Notes: a model not told the origin generated them from the letters alone. A stretch of DNA of 64,000 nucleotides from Staphylococcus sp. NRL 16/872 (GCF_022815905.2 NZ_CP119327.1:1302001-1366000), one strand, 5' to 3'; counted from the first letter of the stretch, positions 30,298 to 40,620 are shown. Made by a program: numbers and translations.

Positions 30298-30724
30298 ACT
30301 ATTTAATGGTTTTACTATGATAGAAAGTCTATTAACTCTATTAATACTAGTTATTCTATTAAATATAAGTTTAACAAATTCTAAAGGAAATAAGTTTTCA
30401 ATTATCAATGATGAATTATGTTTAAATCAACTTATAACTCAATTAGACTATTTTAAATCTAAAGCTATAGGCGACAAACAATCTATTACGCTAATTTTAA
30501 CGAAAAATTCTTCAAATATAAGTGTGGTGGAAGAAAAAGGATCTCATTATAAATTCAAAATTAAAAATGGCAAAATCAAATCTATTTCTAAAATAAAAAA
30601 AATAACATTTAATAAAGAGGGGGAAATAAATAATTTTGGCTCATTTGTAATAGAGATAAACAGACGATTTTACAAAGTAATTTTCCATATTGAAAAAGGA
30701 AGAATAAGATATGTATCGGTTTAA
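30275..30724 (+). CDS. comGD: Competence minor pseudopilin ComGD
   Basis: About 149 residues with a type IV prepilin signature (LFNGFTMIESLLTLLILVILL). Cleavage is expected before FTMIES. I choose ATG 30275; alternatives are GTG 30278 and TTG 30287, the last having a nearby GGTGAAG. Overlaps the comGC 3' end. The frame upstream to 30215 is open but lies inside comGC. Confidence 0.85.
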   Translation: MVKLLQVKLFNGFTMIESLLTLLILVILLNISLTNSKGNKFSIINDELCLNQLITQLDYFKSKAIGDKQSITLILTKNSSNISVVEEKGSHYKFKIKNGKIKSISKIKKITFNKEGEINNFGSFVIEINRRFYKVIFHIEKGRIRYVSV

Positions 30725-31004
30725 ATTAAAAGCAAGCATTTTAGCAGATAGTCTTTTCTCATTTTTAATTGTTATTATTATTACTATTATTTTTATCCCT
30801 TTATTATCACAATTAAATTTTACTATTACTCAACAATATGAATATCTAGAAATGAAACAAATGATGCTAACTAGTATCAATCATTATAATAACAGTCAAT
30901 TAAGCCAAGGTATAAAGTTAGGTGATTATAATATCAAAGTCTATAAAAATTCGATTTGTAATTATAAGAAAAATAAAAAAATTAAAGTCTGTGTCAAATA
31001 CTAA
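30711..31004 (+). CDS. comGE: Competence protein ComGE-like
   Basis: A 97-residue protein with a short basic N-terminus (MYRFKLKASILADSLFSFLIVIIITIIF) and a hydrophobic helix but without a clear FTxxE prepilin motif; ILADSLFSF may play that role. Overlaps comGD by 14 bp. Assigned to comGE by position and topology. Confidence 0.75.
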   Translation: MYRFKLKASILADSLFSFLIVIIITIIFIPLLSQLNFTITQQYEYLEMKQMMLTSINHYNNSQLSQGIKLGDYNIKVYKNSICNYKKNKKIKVCVKY

Positions 31005-31419
31005 TTTAAAAGCTTTTACATTTATTGAAATGCTTTTAGCACTATTAATTACCTTATTAATTTTAAATTTAATACCAGGAATATTAAAACTAACTCAATA
31101 TTATCTTCGAGAATCTTATGAAAATTATCAAACTGAATATGCCTTTTTTCAATCCGATATGAGTCACTTATTAAGCAAACCACAAACTTCCTTTCAAATA
31201 GTTAAGGAAAATACAATATTAATACGTGAAAAAGAGGAAAAAAGTTTTATAAAATATAAAAACTCTAAATTGATTTATGAAAATAACGGTCGGGGAAATA
31301 TAACTTTATTAAATAATGTAATATATTTCAACATTAAGTGCATTAACGCTAAAATAATTAAAATTAGATTAAAAATCGGGGATGAAAAAGTAAATTATGA
31401 AAAAGAACTATACATTTAG
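30991..31419 (+). CDS. comGF: Competence minor pseudopilin ComGF
   Basis: The prepilin signature NLKAFTFIEMLLALLITLLILNL is clear in this frame. GTG 30991 is the most likely start, giving about 142 residues with an 8-9 residue leader; the open frame extends upstream to 30922 but overlaps comGE strongly. C-terminal beta-rich domain. Ribosome binding site is weak, so coupling to comGE translation is likely. Confidence 0.8.
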   Translation: MSNTNLKAFTFIEMLLALLITLLILNLIPGILKLTQYYLRESYENYQTEYAFFQSDMSHLLSKPQTSFQIVKENTILIREKEEKSFIKYKNSKLIYENNGRGNITLLNNVIYFNIKCINAKIIKIRLKIGDEKVNYEKELYI

Positions 31420-31591
31420 TGTTAAAGGCTTCATTAGTAGTTATTCTTTATTCCTTTTTATTATTTATTTATCAATAATAACTTTTTATACTACTCAATT
31501 TAGTATAAAATTGAAGACAATCCATAATATTAATCATTATTATGACAATGTTATTATTGAAAAATTAAAAAAAGGTGATTCACATGGATGA
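31397..31591 (+). CDS. Short protein in the comGG position
   Basis: A 64-residue protein with one hydrophobic segment (about 14-31, SSYSLFLFIIYLSIITFY) after a short basic N-terminus. It overlaps the comGF end and runs into aroK. No FTxxE motif and much shorter than Bacillus ComGG, which is about 120 residues. Its position argues for a minor pseudopilin or a degenerate ComGG; function not recognised. Confidence 0.55.
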   Translation: MKKNYTFSVKGFISSYSLFLFIIYLSIITFYTTQFSIKLKTIHNINHYYDNVIIEKLKKGDSHG

Positions 31592-32096
31592 TAAAAAATT
31601 ACCTATTATATTTATTGGCTTTATGGGAACTGGTAAAAGTACAATAGGCGATTTCCTGTCACTAGAACAGAAATTAACGTTTGTCGATTTAGATTCTTAT
31701 ATTGAAATAAAAGAAAACAAATCTATTCCTGAAATTTTCAACCAGATTGGGGAAAGTGGTTTTAGACAATTAGAATACAAATATTTAAAACAATGCATGT
31801 CGAAATATGACGTTATTTCTACTGGTGGGGGCATAATTGAAAATGATGATTCTTTAAAATTTTTAAAACAAATAAAGCATGTTATATGGTTAGATTGCTC
31901 TATTGACACTGTTTATCGACGAATCTTAAATGATCCTCATAGACCTAATGCTAAAAATAAAACTAAAAAACAATTAAAAAACTTGTATTTATCAAGGATT
32001 TCAAGATATAATGAAATCGCATTCATGAAAGTGAATAGTGAAAAAACAATCAAAGAAATTTATGATTTTATCATAAATCATCTATCTTGCGGTTGA
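31584..32096 (+). CDS. aroK: Shikimate kinase
   Basis: Phosphorylates shikimate in aromatic amino acid biosynthesis. The 170-residue protein has Walker A GFMGTGKST (12-20), the shikimate-binding DLDSYIE (33-39), and TGGGI (near 78), with the lid region DPHRPNAKN (near 117). ATG 31584 follows AAAGGTGA; the in-frame GTG at 31575 overlaps this site. Follows comG as in staphylococci and may be cotranscribed from within it. Confidence 0.95.
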   Translation: MDDKKLPIIFIGFMGTGKSTIGDFLSLEQKLTFVDLDSYIEIKENKSIPEIFNQIGESGFRQLEYKYLKQCMSKYDVISTGGGIIENDDSLKFLKQIKHVIWLDCSIDTVYRRILNDPHRPNAKNKTKKQLKNLYLSRISRYNEIAFMKVNSEKTIKEIYDFIINHLSCG

Positions 32097-32103
32097 TCAG
32101 TAT

Positions 32104-32281
32104 TAGAGAGAATATTGATAATCATATGTATCTTTAGAAGTGTAATAGATTCCACTGTGATTTTTCTTTATCGCCGAAGGTGCAAGTATAATACGAAACT
32201 CTCAGGCAAAAGGATAATACTGTTACGCATTCCTGGATTAAGTGTATAAACAGGGTAGCGATTTGCTACTCTGTTTTTTTA
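32104..32281 (+). promoter_or_regulatory. Glycine riboswitch (single visible aptamer) with terminator
   Basis: AGAGAG (32105-32110) pairs with the CTCTC of AAACTCTCAGGCAAAAGGA. The conserved CGCCGAAGG lies at 32172-32180, followed by GCAA. These are glycine aptamer core elements. A terminator follows, AACAGGGTAGC (32249-32259) with GCTACTCTGTT (32265-32275) and a run of T, just before gcvT. Glycine binding should turn on the cleavage operon. I see only one aptamer core, not the classical tandem. Confidence 0.9.
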
Positions 32282-32304
32282 TAAAAATTATAGGGGGTTT
32301 TCAA

Positions 32305-33396
32305 ATGACAAGCGAATTAAAAAAAACACCATTGTATCAAAATTATGTAGATAGTGGTGCTAAAATAGTAGAATTCGGTGGATGGGCTATGCCTGTTCAG
32401 TTTACAAGTATCAAAGAAGAACATAATGCAGTTAGATATAATGTAGGTATGTTCGATGTCAGCCATATGGGAGAAATCTCAATTAAAGGTAACGATGCTA
32501 GTAAATTTGTCCAATACTTATTATCAAACGATACTAATAATTTAACTGAAACTAAAGCACAATATACTGCTTTATGTAATGAAGAAGGCGGTATCATTGA
32601 TGACTTAGTAACTTATAAACTAGGCGAAAATGATTATTTATTAATTGTTAATGCTGCTAACACTGATAAAGACTTTGCTTGGGTTCAAAAACAATCAGCT
32701 AACTTTGATGTTGAAGTATCAAATATTTCTGATCAATACGGTCAATTAGCTGTTCAAGGTCCTAAAGCTAGAGATTTAGTTAGTGAATTAGTTGACGTTG
32801 ATGTAAGTGAAATGAAACCATTTGATTTTAAACAAGGTGTAACTTTATTTGGTAAAAATGTTATTTTATCTCAATCTGGTTACACTGGCGAAGATGGCTT
32901 TGAAATCTATTGCGATGCAAAAGATACTGTAGATATCTGGAATGGCTTTATCTCACATGATGTAGTTCCTTGTGGATTAGGTGCAAGAGACACATTAAGA
33001 CTTGAAGCTGGATTACCTTTACATGGTCAAGATCTTACTGAATCTATCACTCCATACGAAGGTGGTATCGCTTTTGCTGCTAAACCATTAATCGAAGAAG
33101 ATTTTATTGGTAAATCAGTATTAAAAGATCAAAAAGAAAATGGTTCTGAACGTAGAACTGTTGGTTTAGAATTACTTGAAAAAGGTATCGCAAGAACTGG
33201 TTATCCAGTATTAGATCTAGATGGTAATCAAATCGGGGAAGTTACATCTGGAACTCAATCACCTTCATCAGGTAAATCAATTGCAATGGCAATAATTAAA
33301 CGTGATGAATTTGAAATGGGAAGAGAATTATTAGTTCAAGTGCGTAAAAGACAGCTTAAAGCTAAAATCGTTAAGAAAAATCAAATCGAAAAATAA
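32305..33396 (+). CDS. gcvT: Glycine cleavage system T protein (aminomethyltransferase)
   Basis: Transfers the aminomethyl carbon from lipoyl-GcvH to tetrahydrofolate. The 363-residue protein has [10 protein letters not shown], the DVSHMGE motif near residues 51-57, the folate-binding [11 protein letters not shown] (near 193), and [20 protein letters not shown] near 230. ATG 32305 follows GGGGG; the in-frame GTG at 32242 lies in the riboswitch terminator. First gene of the gcv operon. Confidence 0.96.
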   Translation: MTSELKKTPLYQNYVDSGAKIVEFGGWAMPVQFTSIKEEHNAVRYNVGMFDVSHMGEISIKGNDASKFVQYLLSNDTNNLTETKAQYTALCNEEGGIIDDLVTYKLGENDYLLIVNAANTDKDFAWVQKQSANFDVEVSNISDQYGQLAVQGPKARDLVSELVDVDVSEMKPFDFKQGVTLFGKNVILSQSGYTGEDGFEIYCDAKDTVDIWNGFISHDVVPCGLGARDTLRLEAGLPLHGQDLTESITPYEGGIAFAAKPLIEEDFIGKSVLKDQKENGSERRTVGLELLEKGIARTGYPVLDLDGNQIGEVTSGTQSPSSGKSIAMAIIKRDEFEMGRELLVQVRKRQLKAKIVKKNQIEK

Positions 33397-33412
33397 TTAA
33401 GGGGTGTGTATT

Positions 33413-34765
33413 GTGAGTCATCGTTATATACCGTTAACTGAAAAAGATAAAAAAGAAATGTTAGAGACTATTGGTGCTAATTCTATTAATGAACTATTTG
33501 GTGATGTACCAGAAGATATTTTACTAAATAGAGATTTAAATATCGCTAGTGGTGAAGCTGAAACAACTTTATTAAAAAGATTAAATAGAGTAGCTAACAA
33601 GAATATCACTAAAGAAACACATGCATCATTCTTAGGTGCAGGAGTGTATGATCATTATGCACCTCAAGTAGTAGATGCAATGATTTCACGTTCAGAATTC
33701 TATACAGCTTATACACCTTATCAGCCTGAAATTTCTCAAGGTGAATTACAAGCTATTTTTGAATTCCAAACTTTAATTTGTGAATTAACAAATATGGATG
33801 TAGCAAACTCTTCAATGTATGATGGCATTACTAGTTTTGCTGAAGCTTGTATCTTAGCTTTCAACCATACTAAAAAGAACAAGATTGTTGTTTCAAAAGG
33901 TCTTCATTATCAAGCATTACAAGTGCTTAAAACATATGTAAAAGTTCGTGAAGAATTTGAAATTGTTGAAGTTGATTTAGATGGCACAATTACTGATTTA
34001 GAAAAATTAGAACAAGCTGTTGATGATGAAACAGCTGCAGTAGCTGTTCAATATCCAAACTTCTATGGTTCAATTGAAGATTTAGAAAAAATCCATTCAT
34101 TTATAGAAGATAAAAAAGCTTTATTTATCGTATACGCTAATCCATTAGCTTTAGGTTTATTAACTCCTCCAGGATCATTTGGTGCAGATATTGTAGTAGG
34201 AGATACTCAACCATTCGGCATCCCAACTCAATTTGGTGGTCCACACTGTGGTTACTTTGCTACTACTAAAAAATTAATGCGTAAAGTACCTGGTAGATTA
34301 GTTGGTGAAACTCAAGATGATGATGGCAATAGAGGTTTTGTATTAACATTACAAGCTCGTGAACAACATATTCGTCGTGATAAAGCTACTTCAAATATTT
34401 GTTCTAACCAAGCACTTAATGCTTTAGCTTCATCAATTGCTATGTCTGCTCTTGGTAAACAAGGTGTTTATGATATTGCAGTTCAAAACTTAGAACACGC
34501 TAATTATGCAAAAAATCAATTTAAAGAAAATGGTTTTGATGTTTTAGATGGAACATCATTTAACGAATTTGTAGTTAAATTTGATAAACCAATCAAAGAA
34601 GTTAACAAACAATTAGCTGAAGAAAGCTTTATTGGTGGCTTTGATTTAGGAGAAGCATCAAGTGATTTTAAAAATCATATGTTAGTTGCTGTTACTGAAT
34701 TAAGAACTAAAGATGAAATAGATACATTTGTTAAGAAAGCTGGTGAGCTAAATGGTAGTAAGTAA
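33413..34765 (+). CDS. gcvPA: Glycine dehydrogenase (decarboxylating) subunit 1
   Basis: Half of the heterodimeric P protein, 450 residues. GTG 33413 ([13 protein letters not shown]) follows AAGGGGTG and matches the remembered S. aureus N-terminus. It lacks the PLP lysine, which is in GcvPB. Blocks such as [14 protein letters not shown] and [11 protein letters not shown] are typical. Overlaps gcvPB by 14 bp. Confidence 0.95.
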   Translation: MSHRYIPLTEKDKKEMLETIGANSINELFGDVPEDILLNRDLNIASGEAETTLLKRLNRVANKNITKETHASFLGAGVYDHYAPQVVDAMISRSEFYTAYTPYQPEISQGELQAIFEFQTLICELTNMDVANSSMYDGITSFAEACILAFNHTKKNKIVVSKGLHYQALQVLKTYVKVREEFEIVEVDLDGTITDLEKLEQAVDDETAAVAVQYPNFYGSIEDLEKIHSFIEDKKALFIVYANPLALGLLTPPGSFGADIVVGDTQPFGIPTQFGGPHCGYFATTKKLMRKVPGRLVGETQDDDGNRGFVLTLQAREQHIRRDKATSNICSNQALNALASSIAMSALGKQGVYDIAVQNLEHANYAKNQFKENGFDVLDGTSFNEFVVKFDKPIKEVNKQLAEESFIGGFDLGEASSDFKNHMLVAVTELRTKDEIDTFVKKAGELNGSK

Positions 34766-36230
34766 ATCAAGTCCATTAATTTTCGAAAGATCTAGAGCAG
34801 GTAGATATGCATATTCATTACCGCAAAGCGAAATTAAAGGTGATTCTGTTGAAAGCATTTTAGATGAAAAGTTCATCCGTAAAGATAAAGCAGAATTCCC
34901 AGAAGTAGCTGAATTAGATTTAGTACGTCATTACACTGAACTTTCAAATAAAAACTTTGGTGTAGATTCTGGTTTCTATCCACTAGGATCATGTACAATG
35001 AAATACAATCCAAAAATTAATGAAAGAGTAGCACGTATTCCAGGATTCGCTGAATCTCATCCATTACAAGAAGAAGAACAAGTACAAGGTTCTCTTGAAA
35101 TTATTTATAGCTTACAAGAAGAGCTAAAAGAAATTACAGGTATGGATGAGGTTACATTACAACCTGCTGCTGGTGCTCATGGTGAATGGACAGCTTTAAT
35201 GATCTTTAAAGCTTATCATATTGCTAATGGTGAAGGACATCGTGATGAAGTTATCGTTCCTGACTCAGCACATGGTACTAACCCAGCATCAGCTTCATTT
35301 GCAGGTTTCAAAGCTGTAACTGTTAAATCAAATGAACGTGGCGAAGTTGATATCGAAGATTTAAAACGCGTTGTAAACGAAAATACAGCAGCTATCATGT
35401 TAACAAACCCAAATACTTTAGGTATTTTCGAGAAAAACATTATGGAAATCCGTGAAATTGTTCACGAAGCAGGTGGTTTATTATACTATGATGGCGCAAA
35501 CTTAAACGCTATTATGGATAAAGTTCGTCCTGGCGATATGGGATTTGACGCTGTACACTTAAACTTACACAAAACATTCACTGGTCCACACGGTGGTGGT
35601 GGCCCTGGTTCAGGTCCAGTAGGAGTTAAAAAAGAACTAGCAAGTTATCTTCCTAAACCGATGGTTGTTAAAGATGGCGATACTTTCAAATATGATAATG
35701 ATATCGAAAATTCTATCGGTCGTGTAAAACCATTCTACGGTAACTTTGGAATCTACTTAAGAGCTTACACTTATATTAGAACTATGGGTGCTGAAGGCTT
35801 AAGAGAAGTTTCAGAAGCTGCTGTACTTAATGCAAACTATATTAAGGCACGCTTAAAAGAGCGTTATGAAATTCCTTATGATCAATATTGTAAACACGAA
35901 TTTGTACTTAGTGGTTCTAAACAAAAAGAACATGGCGTTCGTACATTAGATATGGCTAAACGTTTATTAGACTTTGGTGTACATCCACCAACTATTTACT
36001 TCCCATTAAATGTTGAAGAGGGTATGATGATTGAGCCTACTGAAACTGAGTCTAAAGAAACATTAGATTACTTCATTGATGCAATGATACAAATTGCTGA
36101 TGAAGCTGAAAATAATCCTGATACAGTTTTAGAAGCGCCTCATACTACAATTATTGATAGATTAGATGAAACTACTGCGGCTCGTAAACCAGTATTGAAA
36201 TTCGAAAAATTACATGAAGAAAAACAATAA
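34752..36230 (+). CDS. gcvPB: Glycine dehydrogenase (decarboxylating) subunit 2
   Basis: PLP-bearing subunit, 492 residues, decarboxylating glycine and passing the aminomethyl group to lipoyl-GcvH. The PLP lysine lies in [21 protein letters not shown] (near 272-292), and [10 protein letters not shown] (near 174) is the other signature. GGTGAG precedes ATG 34752. Last gene of the operon; gcvH is not encoded here. Confidence 0.96.
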   Translation: MVVSKSSPLIFERSRAGRYAYSLPQSEIKGDSVESILDEKFIRKDKAEFPEVAELDLVRHYTELSNKNFGVDSGFYPLGSCTMKYNPKINERVARIPGFAESHPLQEEEQVQGSLEIIYSLQEELKEITGMDEVTLQPAAGAHGEWTALMIFKAYHIANGEGHRDEVIVPDSAHGTNPASASFAGFKAVTVKSNERGEVDIEDLKRVVNENTAAIMLTNPNTLGIFEKNIMEIREIVHEAGGLLYYDGANLNAIMDKVRPGDMGFDAVHLNLHKTFTGPHGGGGPGSGPVGVKKELASYLPKPMVVKDGDTFKYDNDIENSIGRVKPFYGNFGIYLRAYTYIRTMGAEGLREVSEAAVLNANYIKARLKERYEIPYDQYCKHEFVLSGSKQKEHGVRTLDMAKRLLDFGVHPPTIYFPLNVEEGMMIEPTETESKETLDYFIDAMIQIADEAENNPDTVLEAPHTTIIDRLDETTAARKPVLKFEKLHEEKQ

Positions 36231-36244
36231 TTTAATATAATTAG

Positions 36245-36281
36245 TAAGGCTTGGACAATTAATTGTGCAAGCCTTATTTTT
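36245..36281 (+). terminator. Terminator after gcvPB
   Basis: TAAGGCTTG (36245-36253) pairs with CAAGCCTTA (36268-36276), followed by TTTTTT. Confidence 0.85.
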
Positions 36282-36305
36282 TAATATTTCTATTTTTATA
36301 AAATA

Positions 36306-36335
36306 AAACACTTAGAGCTTATCTCTAAGTGTTTC
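36306..36335 (-). terminator. Terminator for the rhodanese gene
   Basis: AAACACTTAGAG/CTCTAAGTGTTT near-perfect hairpin downstream of the minus-strand rhodanese gene, with an A-rich left flank giving a U-tract on that strand. Confidence 0.7.
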
Positions 36336-36349
36336 TTACTGGCATACAA

Positions 36350-36736
36350 CTATTTTTTAGTTTTAATTTTGCCAGTCCATTTTTTATATCCGCCTTTAAG
36401 CATATAAATATCTTTATAGCCATTCTTTTTAAGAATACGTGCTGCACGATAACCAGCAACGCCATTAGCATCACAAAGATAAATAGGTTGATCTTTTCTT
36501 AAACCTTGGAATCTTTGGCTAAACATAGAAATTGGAATATTACGTGCTCCATTAATATGTCCATAATCATAATCTACTTTTTCACGTACATCAATAACTT
36601 GAGCTTTTCTTAAGCCTTTATGAAATTCGTTTTGCTCTAACTCTGTCACAGCACGTTTATTAATAAACCAATTTCCTAGCATGTAAAGAATAATTAAGAC
36701 TATAATAACTAATGCTATAATCAAAGATACATTCAT
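36350..36736 (-). CDS. Membrane-anchored rhodanese-like protein
   Basis: Single-domain rhodanese, 128 residues. Residues 3-24 form a transmembrane helix (VSLIIALVIIVLIILYMLGNW), followed by a rhodanese domain with the active-site Cys88 in CDANGVAGYRAA. Homologous to Bacillus YqhL. Probably a sulfur-carrier or persulfide-handling protein facing the cytoplasm; substrate unknown. Divergent from lipM. Confidence 0.85.
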   Translation of the reverse strand: MNVSLIIALVIIVLIILYMLGNWFINKRAVTELEQNEFHKGLRKAQVIDVREKVDYDYGHINGARNIPISMFSQRFQGLRKDQPIYLCDANGVAGYRAARILKKNGYKDIYMLKGGYKKWTGKIKTKK

Positions 36737-36892
36737 ATTGCATCCTCCCTAATTAACCGATATTATAATTATAAGGCTGTTAGCACAATTTATCAAAATT
36801 TTTTTATTGTCTAATTATGGCTTTATTAAAGTTAACGCTAATTTATATATTTGATTTATAAATAAATAAAAAATTTTGAATGGAGTTTTTTT

Positions 36893-37723
36893 ATGACTGA
36901 AACATGGAATTTTATTAATACTGGAAGTCATGACCCATATTATAATATGGCTATGGATGAAGCTTTATTAAATTTTGTTTCTAGAGGGGAAATTGATCCA
37001 GTAATAAGATTTTACACATGGGACCCTGCGACATTATCAGTAGGATATTTTCAAAGACTAACAAAAGAAATAGATATTGATAAAGTAAAAGAAAAAGGAT
37101 TTGGCTTAGTACGTCGTCAGACAGGTGGCCGAGGCGTTTTACATGATAAAGAATTAACGTACAGTGTTATCGTTTCAGAATCACATCCCAATATGCCATC
37201 TACTGTAACCGAAGCTTATCGTGTTATTTCAGAAGGTTTATTAGAAGGATTTAAGATATTAGGATTTGAAGCATATTTTGCCATACCTCGTTCAAAAGAA
37301 GAACGAGAAAAATTAAAACAACCTAGAAGTGCTGTTTGCTTTGATGCGCCAAGTTGGTATGAGCTTGTGGTTGAAGGACGTAAAATAGCAGGCAGTGCCC
37401 AAACTCGCCAAAAAGGTGTTATTCTACAACACGGTTCGTTACTACAAGATGTTGACGTCGATGAACTATTTGACATGTTTATCTTCAAAAATGAACGTTT
37501 AAAAGATAAAATGAAAAAAGCATTTGTAGATAAAGCTGTGGCAATAAATGATATTGCAGATCGATTTATTTCTATTGAAGAAATGGAAACAGCATTTGAA
37601 GAAGGCTTCAAAAAAGGTTTAAATATTGATTTTAAACCGTTAACTTTAACGGATGCACAATTAGCAGAAGTTAAAGAACTCGAGGAAAAATATCGTTCTG
37701 ATGAATGGTTATATAAAAAATAA
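36893..37723 (+). CDS. lipM: Octanoyltransferase LipM
   Basis: Lipoate-pathway octanoyl transferase of the biotin/lipoate ligase fold, 276 residues. [18 protein letters not shown] (74-91), the catalytic Cys149 in [13 protein letters not shown], and [11 protein letters not shown] (near 161-171) match LipM. Neighbour of gcv genes, whose GcvH is the main octanoyl/lipoyl acceptor. TGGAG precedes the ATG. Lipoate ligases share the fold, but the Cys favours LipM. Confidence 0.9.
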   Translation: MTETWNFINTGSHDPYYNMAMDEALLNFVSRGEIDPVIRFYTWDPATLSVGYFQRLTKEIDIDKVKEKGFGLVRRQTGGRGVLHDKELTYSVIVSESHPNMPSTVTEAYRVISEGLLEGFKILGFEAYFAIPRSKEEREKLKQPRSAVCFDAPSWYELVVEGRKIAGSAQTRQKGVILQHGSLLQDVDVDELFDMFIFKNERLKDKMKKAFVDKAVAINDIADRFISIEEMETAFEEGFKKGLNIDFKPLTLTDAQLAEVKELEEKYRSDEWLYKK

Positions 37724-37728
37724 TTAAA

Positions 37729-37818
37729 AAAGAGGCTGATAAATGTCTATTCTAAAAACTAGAGCAGAGTGATATTAACTCTTGTTCAAATTGGACATTA
37801 TTAATTCAGCCTCTTTTA
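37729..37818. terminator. Bidirectional terminator after lipM (GAGGCTGA repeat)
   Basis: AAAAGAGGCTGA (left arm ending at 37739) pairs with TCAGCCTCTTTTA (37806-37818) around a spacer of about 65 bp with internal pairing (ATGTC with GGACAT). It serves lipM and the converging minus-strand gene. Confidence 0.65.
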
Positions 37819-37826
37819 TATATAAA

Positions 37827-38042
37827 TTATTTGCGATTACGTCGTTTGTACTTTCTTACAGCTTTTCTATACTTTCTTTGATCTTCAGTAAGAAAGAAGA
37901 AGTAATAAATTAAATAAATAATTAATGCAATAATTGCAAAAGTAAAGATTGTTTTAACAAACGACATTAAAAATACATTTAGATTTAAAATTAATCCAAT
38001 CGCTGCAATCGCTAAAACAATATAAAAAATAACATTTTTCAA
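37827..38042 (-). CDS. Hypothetical small membrane protein
   Basis: No function recognised. A 71-residue protein with two hydrophobic segments (about 4-17 and 25-50) and a very basic tail (EDQRKYRKAVRKYKRRNRK). It sits 17 bp downstream of the YkyA-like lipoprotein gene on the same strand. Topology suggests a two-helix inner-membrane protein with a cytoplasmic basic tail. Confidence 0.65.
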   Translation of the reverse strand: MKNVIFYIVLAIAAIGLILNLNVFLMSFVKTIFTFAIIALIIYLIYYFFFLTEDQRKYRKAVRKYKRRNRK

Positions 38043-38059
38043 TTTAAAAACTCCTACGA

Positions 38060-38641
38060 TTAAGAATTACTAGACATATTAATTTGCGATAATTTTGTTT
38101 TCCCTTTACTTAATTTTTCTTTGTTATTAGATTCGTAACCATTTTTAATATCTTTAAATGCAGATTGAAGATTTTTATTTATTTGTTTAATATTTTTATC
38201 TTCATTTTCATTATTGGCACTCATTTTATCTTTTGATACAGCATTTTTGTACTTACTGTAAGCGTCATCTATATCATTTGAAATAGTATTTAATTTCTCT
38301 AAGTTTTGATTTTTATCTTCTTTTTTCTTCTTAGTTAAGTCAAGCTTATTAAAATTTCCAATTACTTTAGCAATATTTTGATAATACTGAGAACTAGCAC
38401 TTAAGAATTGGGTTTCATTATTATTATCTACAGTTTTAGATACATTTTTTTTATCATTATTTAAAGCATTTAATTGCGATTTCTGGTTACTGATATCTTG
38501 ATTTAGTTGTTGGATATCTAGTTTCAAGTCGTGGTTTTCATCTCTTAATTTAGTTGTTTTATCTTCTAAAGGACCTAAGTTCTGAGTGCCACAGCCAACT
38601 AGCAAACACGAAGCTCCTATAATTGTTATTAATTTTTTCAT
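38060..38641 (-). CDS. YkyA-like lipoprotein
   Basis: A 193-residue secreted lipoprotein. The signal peptide MKKLITIIGASCLLVGCGTQ ends in lipobox LVGC, with the lipid-modified Cys at residue 17. The mature part is a Lys/Asn/Asp-rich coiled coil (KTTKLRDENHDLKLDIQQL and repeated N-D-K stretches). Similar to the YkyA/DUF family; localisation outside the membrane, function unknown. GGGAGA precedes the ATG on this strand. Confidence 0.8.
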   Translation of the reverse strand: MKKLITIIGASCLLVGCGTQNLGPLEDKTTKLRDENHDLKLDIQQLNQDISNQKSQLNALNNDKKNVSKTVDNNNETQFLSASSQYYQNIAKVIGNFNKLDLTKKKKEDKNQNLEKLNTISNDIDDAYSKYKNAVSKDKMSANNENEDKNIKQINKNLQSAFKDIKNGYESNNKEKLSKGKTKLSQINMSSNS

Positions 38642-38743
38642 GTAAATCTCCCTAAATCAAAATCTATTTATTCGAAAATAAGTATGATATCATTTTAATG
38701 TAAATAATTAAAATGTACAAACGTTATACAAGAGGTGGACAAA

Positions 38744-39802
38744 ATGGATAAATTAGCAAAAATTCACGAATTACTTAACCAACAAGATTTAGACGCAGTT
38801 GTGATTTTATCAGACTATAACCGCAGATATGTTTCAGACTTTACAGGAACAAGTGGCGCACTTCTTATTTCTAAAAATGAAAATAAACTTATTACGGACT
38901 TCCGTTATATTGAACAAGCAACAAATCAAGCAGTCAATTTTGAAATTATTAATAGAAAAGGCAGTATTAATGATGAAATTATTTCAATCATAAATAATCA
39001 AAATTTTCAAAAAGTAGGGTTTGAAGGACGTTTAGTGAGTTATGATACATATCAAATTCTTAACAATACTTCGGCTCAATTGGTTAGTATAGGAAATGAA
39101 ATTGAACATATCAGAGAAATTAAAACTCCTGAAGAAATAGAGAAAATTAAAATTGCTGCTAAAATTGTTGACGACACTTATAATTATCTATTAGAAACAG
39201 TTAAAGTTGGTATGACTGAAAGGGAAGTAAAAGCGTTATTAGAAAGTAAAATGTTAGAACTTGGTGCTGACGGTCCTTCATTCGATACAATCGTAGCTTC
39301 TGGCTATAGAGGTGCTTTACCTCATGGTGTCGCAAGCGATAAGGTAATTGAACAAGGAGATATGATCACTTTAGATTTTGGTGCATATTATAGAGGATAT
39401 TGCTCTGATATCACACGAACTTTCGCTATAGGGGAACCTGATACTAAATTAAAAGAAATTTATGATATTGTCCTTAAATCTCAAATTAAAGCTATTAATG
39501 AAATTAAACCTGGTATGAGCGTAGAAGAAGCCGATGCATTATCTAGAGATTATATAGACGCACATGGTTATGGTGCAGAATTCGGCCATTCTTTAGGTCA
39601 TGGTATTGGATTAGAAATTCATGAAGGACCATTATTGTCTAAAAATGCAAATGGTACAATTGAAGTAAATAACTGTGTTACTATTGAACCAGGTATTTAT
39701 GTCGATGGTCTTGGTGGGGTACGTATTGAAGATGACATTTTAATCACTGAAAATGGTCGTGAAGTCTTTACTAAATGTACGAAAGACCTTATTATTTTAT
39801 AG
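38744..39802 (+). CDS. pepP: Xaa-Pro aminopeptidase (M24 family)
   Basis: Removes N-terminal residues before proline. The 352-residue pita-bread metallopeptidase has an N-terminal creatinase-like domain and a C-terminal catalytic domain with dimetal ligands Asp in TLDFGAYYRGYCSDITRTF, His in FGHSLGHGIGLEIHEGP, and Glu in TIEPGIYVDG and VRIEDD. ATG 38744 follows GAGGTGG; the in-frame GTG at 38735 is poorly placed. Followed by efp, the same pair as Bacillus yqhT-efp. Confidence 0.94.
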   Translation: MDKLAKIHELLNQQDLDAVVILSDYNRRYVSDFTGTSGALLISKNENKLITDFRYIEQATNQAVNFEIINRKGSINDEIISIINNQNFQKVGFEGRLVSYDTYQILNNTSAQLVSIGNEIEHIREIKTPEEIEKIKIAAKIVDDTYNYLLETVKVGMTEREVKALLESKMLELGADGPSFDTIVASGYRGALPHGVASDKVIEQGDMITLDFGAYYRGYCSDITRTFAIGEPDTKLKEIYDIVLKSQIKAINEIKPGMSVEEADALSRDYIDAHGYGAEFGHSLGHGIGLEIHEGPLLSKNANGTIEVNNCVTIEPGIYVDGLGGVRIEDDILITENGREVFTKCTKDLIIL

Positions 39803-39829
39803 TAAGCGTATAATTGAGGAGGAAACTGA

Positions 39830-40387
39830 ATGATTTCGGTTAATGATTTTAAAACAGGTTTAACTATTTCTGTAGATAATGGTATTTGGAAAGTTATTGA
39901 TTTCCAACACGTAAAACCAGGTAAAGGTTCTGCCTTTGTACGTTCTAAATTACGTAACTTAAGAACTGGCGCTATCCAAGAAAAAACATTTAGAGCTGGT
40001 GAAAAAGTAGAACAAGCTATGATTGAAAACCGTCGTATGCAATACTTATATGCTGATGGTGATAATCATGTATTCATGGATAACGAAACATTTGATCAAA
40101 CTGAGTTATCTGGTGATTACTTAAAAGATGAATTAAAATACTTAAAAGCTAATATGGAAGTTCAAATTCAATCTTACGAAGGCGAAACAATTGGTGTTGA
40201 ATTACCTAAGACTGTTGAATTAGAAGTTACAGAAACTGAACCTGGTATCAAAGGTGATACTGCAACTGGTGCTACTAAATCTGCGACAGTTGAAACTGGA
40301 TATACGTTAAATGTTCCTTTATTCGTAAATGAAGGAGACATTTTAGTTATCAACACTAGCGATGGTAGCTATATTTCAAGAGGTTAA
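39830..40387 (+). CDS. efp: Elongation factor P
   Basis: Relieves ribosome stalling at polyproline stretches. The 185-residue three-domain protein resembles tRNA in shape. The modifiable Lys32 is in KPGKGSAF; in Bacillus this residue is 5-aminopentanolated, and the staphylococcal modification is less certain. GAGGAGG precedes the ATG. Follows a Pro-specific peptidase gene, a common Firmicutes order. Confidence 0.97.
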   Translation: MISVNDFKTGLTISVDNGIWKVIDFQHVKPGKGSAFVRSKLRNLRTGAIQEKTFRAGEKVEQAMIENRRMQYLYADGDNHVFMDNETFDQTELSGDYLKDELKYLKANMEVQIQSYEGETIGVELPKTVELEVTETEPGIKGDTATGATKSATVETGYTLNVPLFVNEGDILVINTSDGSYISRG

Positions 40388-40407
40388 TATTTAGCGTTAT
40401 GTACTAC

Positions 40408-40445
40408 AACTCTGAGACATATTTTTTGTCTTAGAGTTTTTTAAT
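40408..40445 (+). terminator. Terminator after efp
   Basis: AACTCTGAGAC (40408-40418) pairs with GTCTTAGAGTT (40428-40438), followed by TTTTT. Confidence 0.85.
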
Positions 40446-40551
40446 TATATAAGTGGTTAAATAATAGTTTAAAAATGTATTTAGGTTGATTTTACAGAAC
40501 CAAGAAAATATAAGAATAATCTCTAACAATTGAATTGAAAATGACACATGC

Positions 40552-40580
40552 TTGAATTGGTTGAAACAGTCAAGTAAAAT
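40552..40580 (+). promoter_or_regulatory. Candidate accB promoter
   Basis: TTGAAT (40552-40557), a 17-bp spacer and TAAAAT (40575-40580), about 40 bp upstream of accB. The rest of the efp-accB gap holds the efp terminator and no gene. Confidence 0.5.
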
Positions 40581-40620
40581 AGATTGGTAGATGAAAACTA
40601 AGTCAAGGAGTCATTAACCT

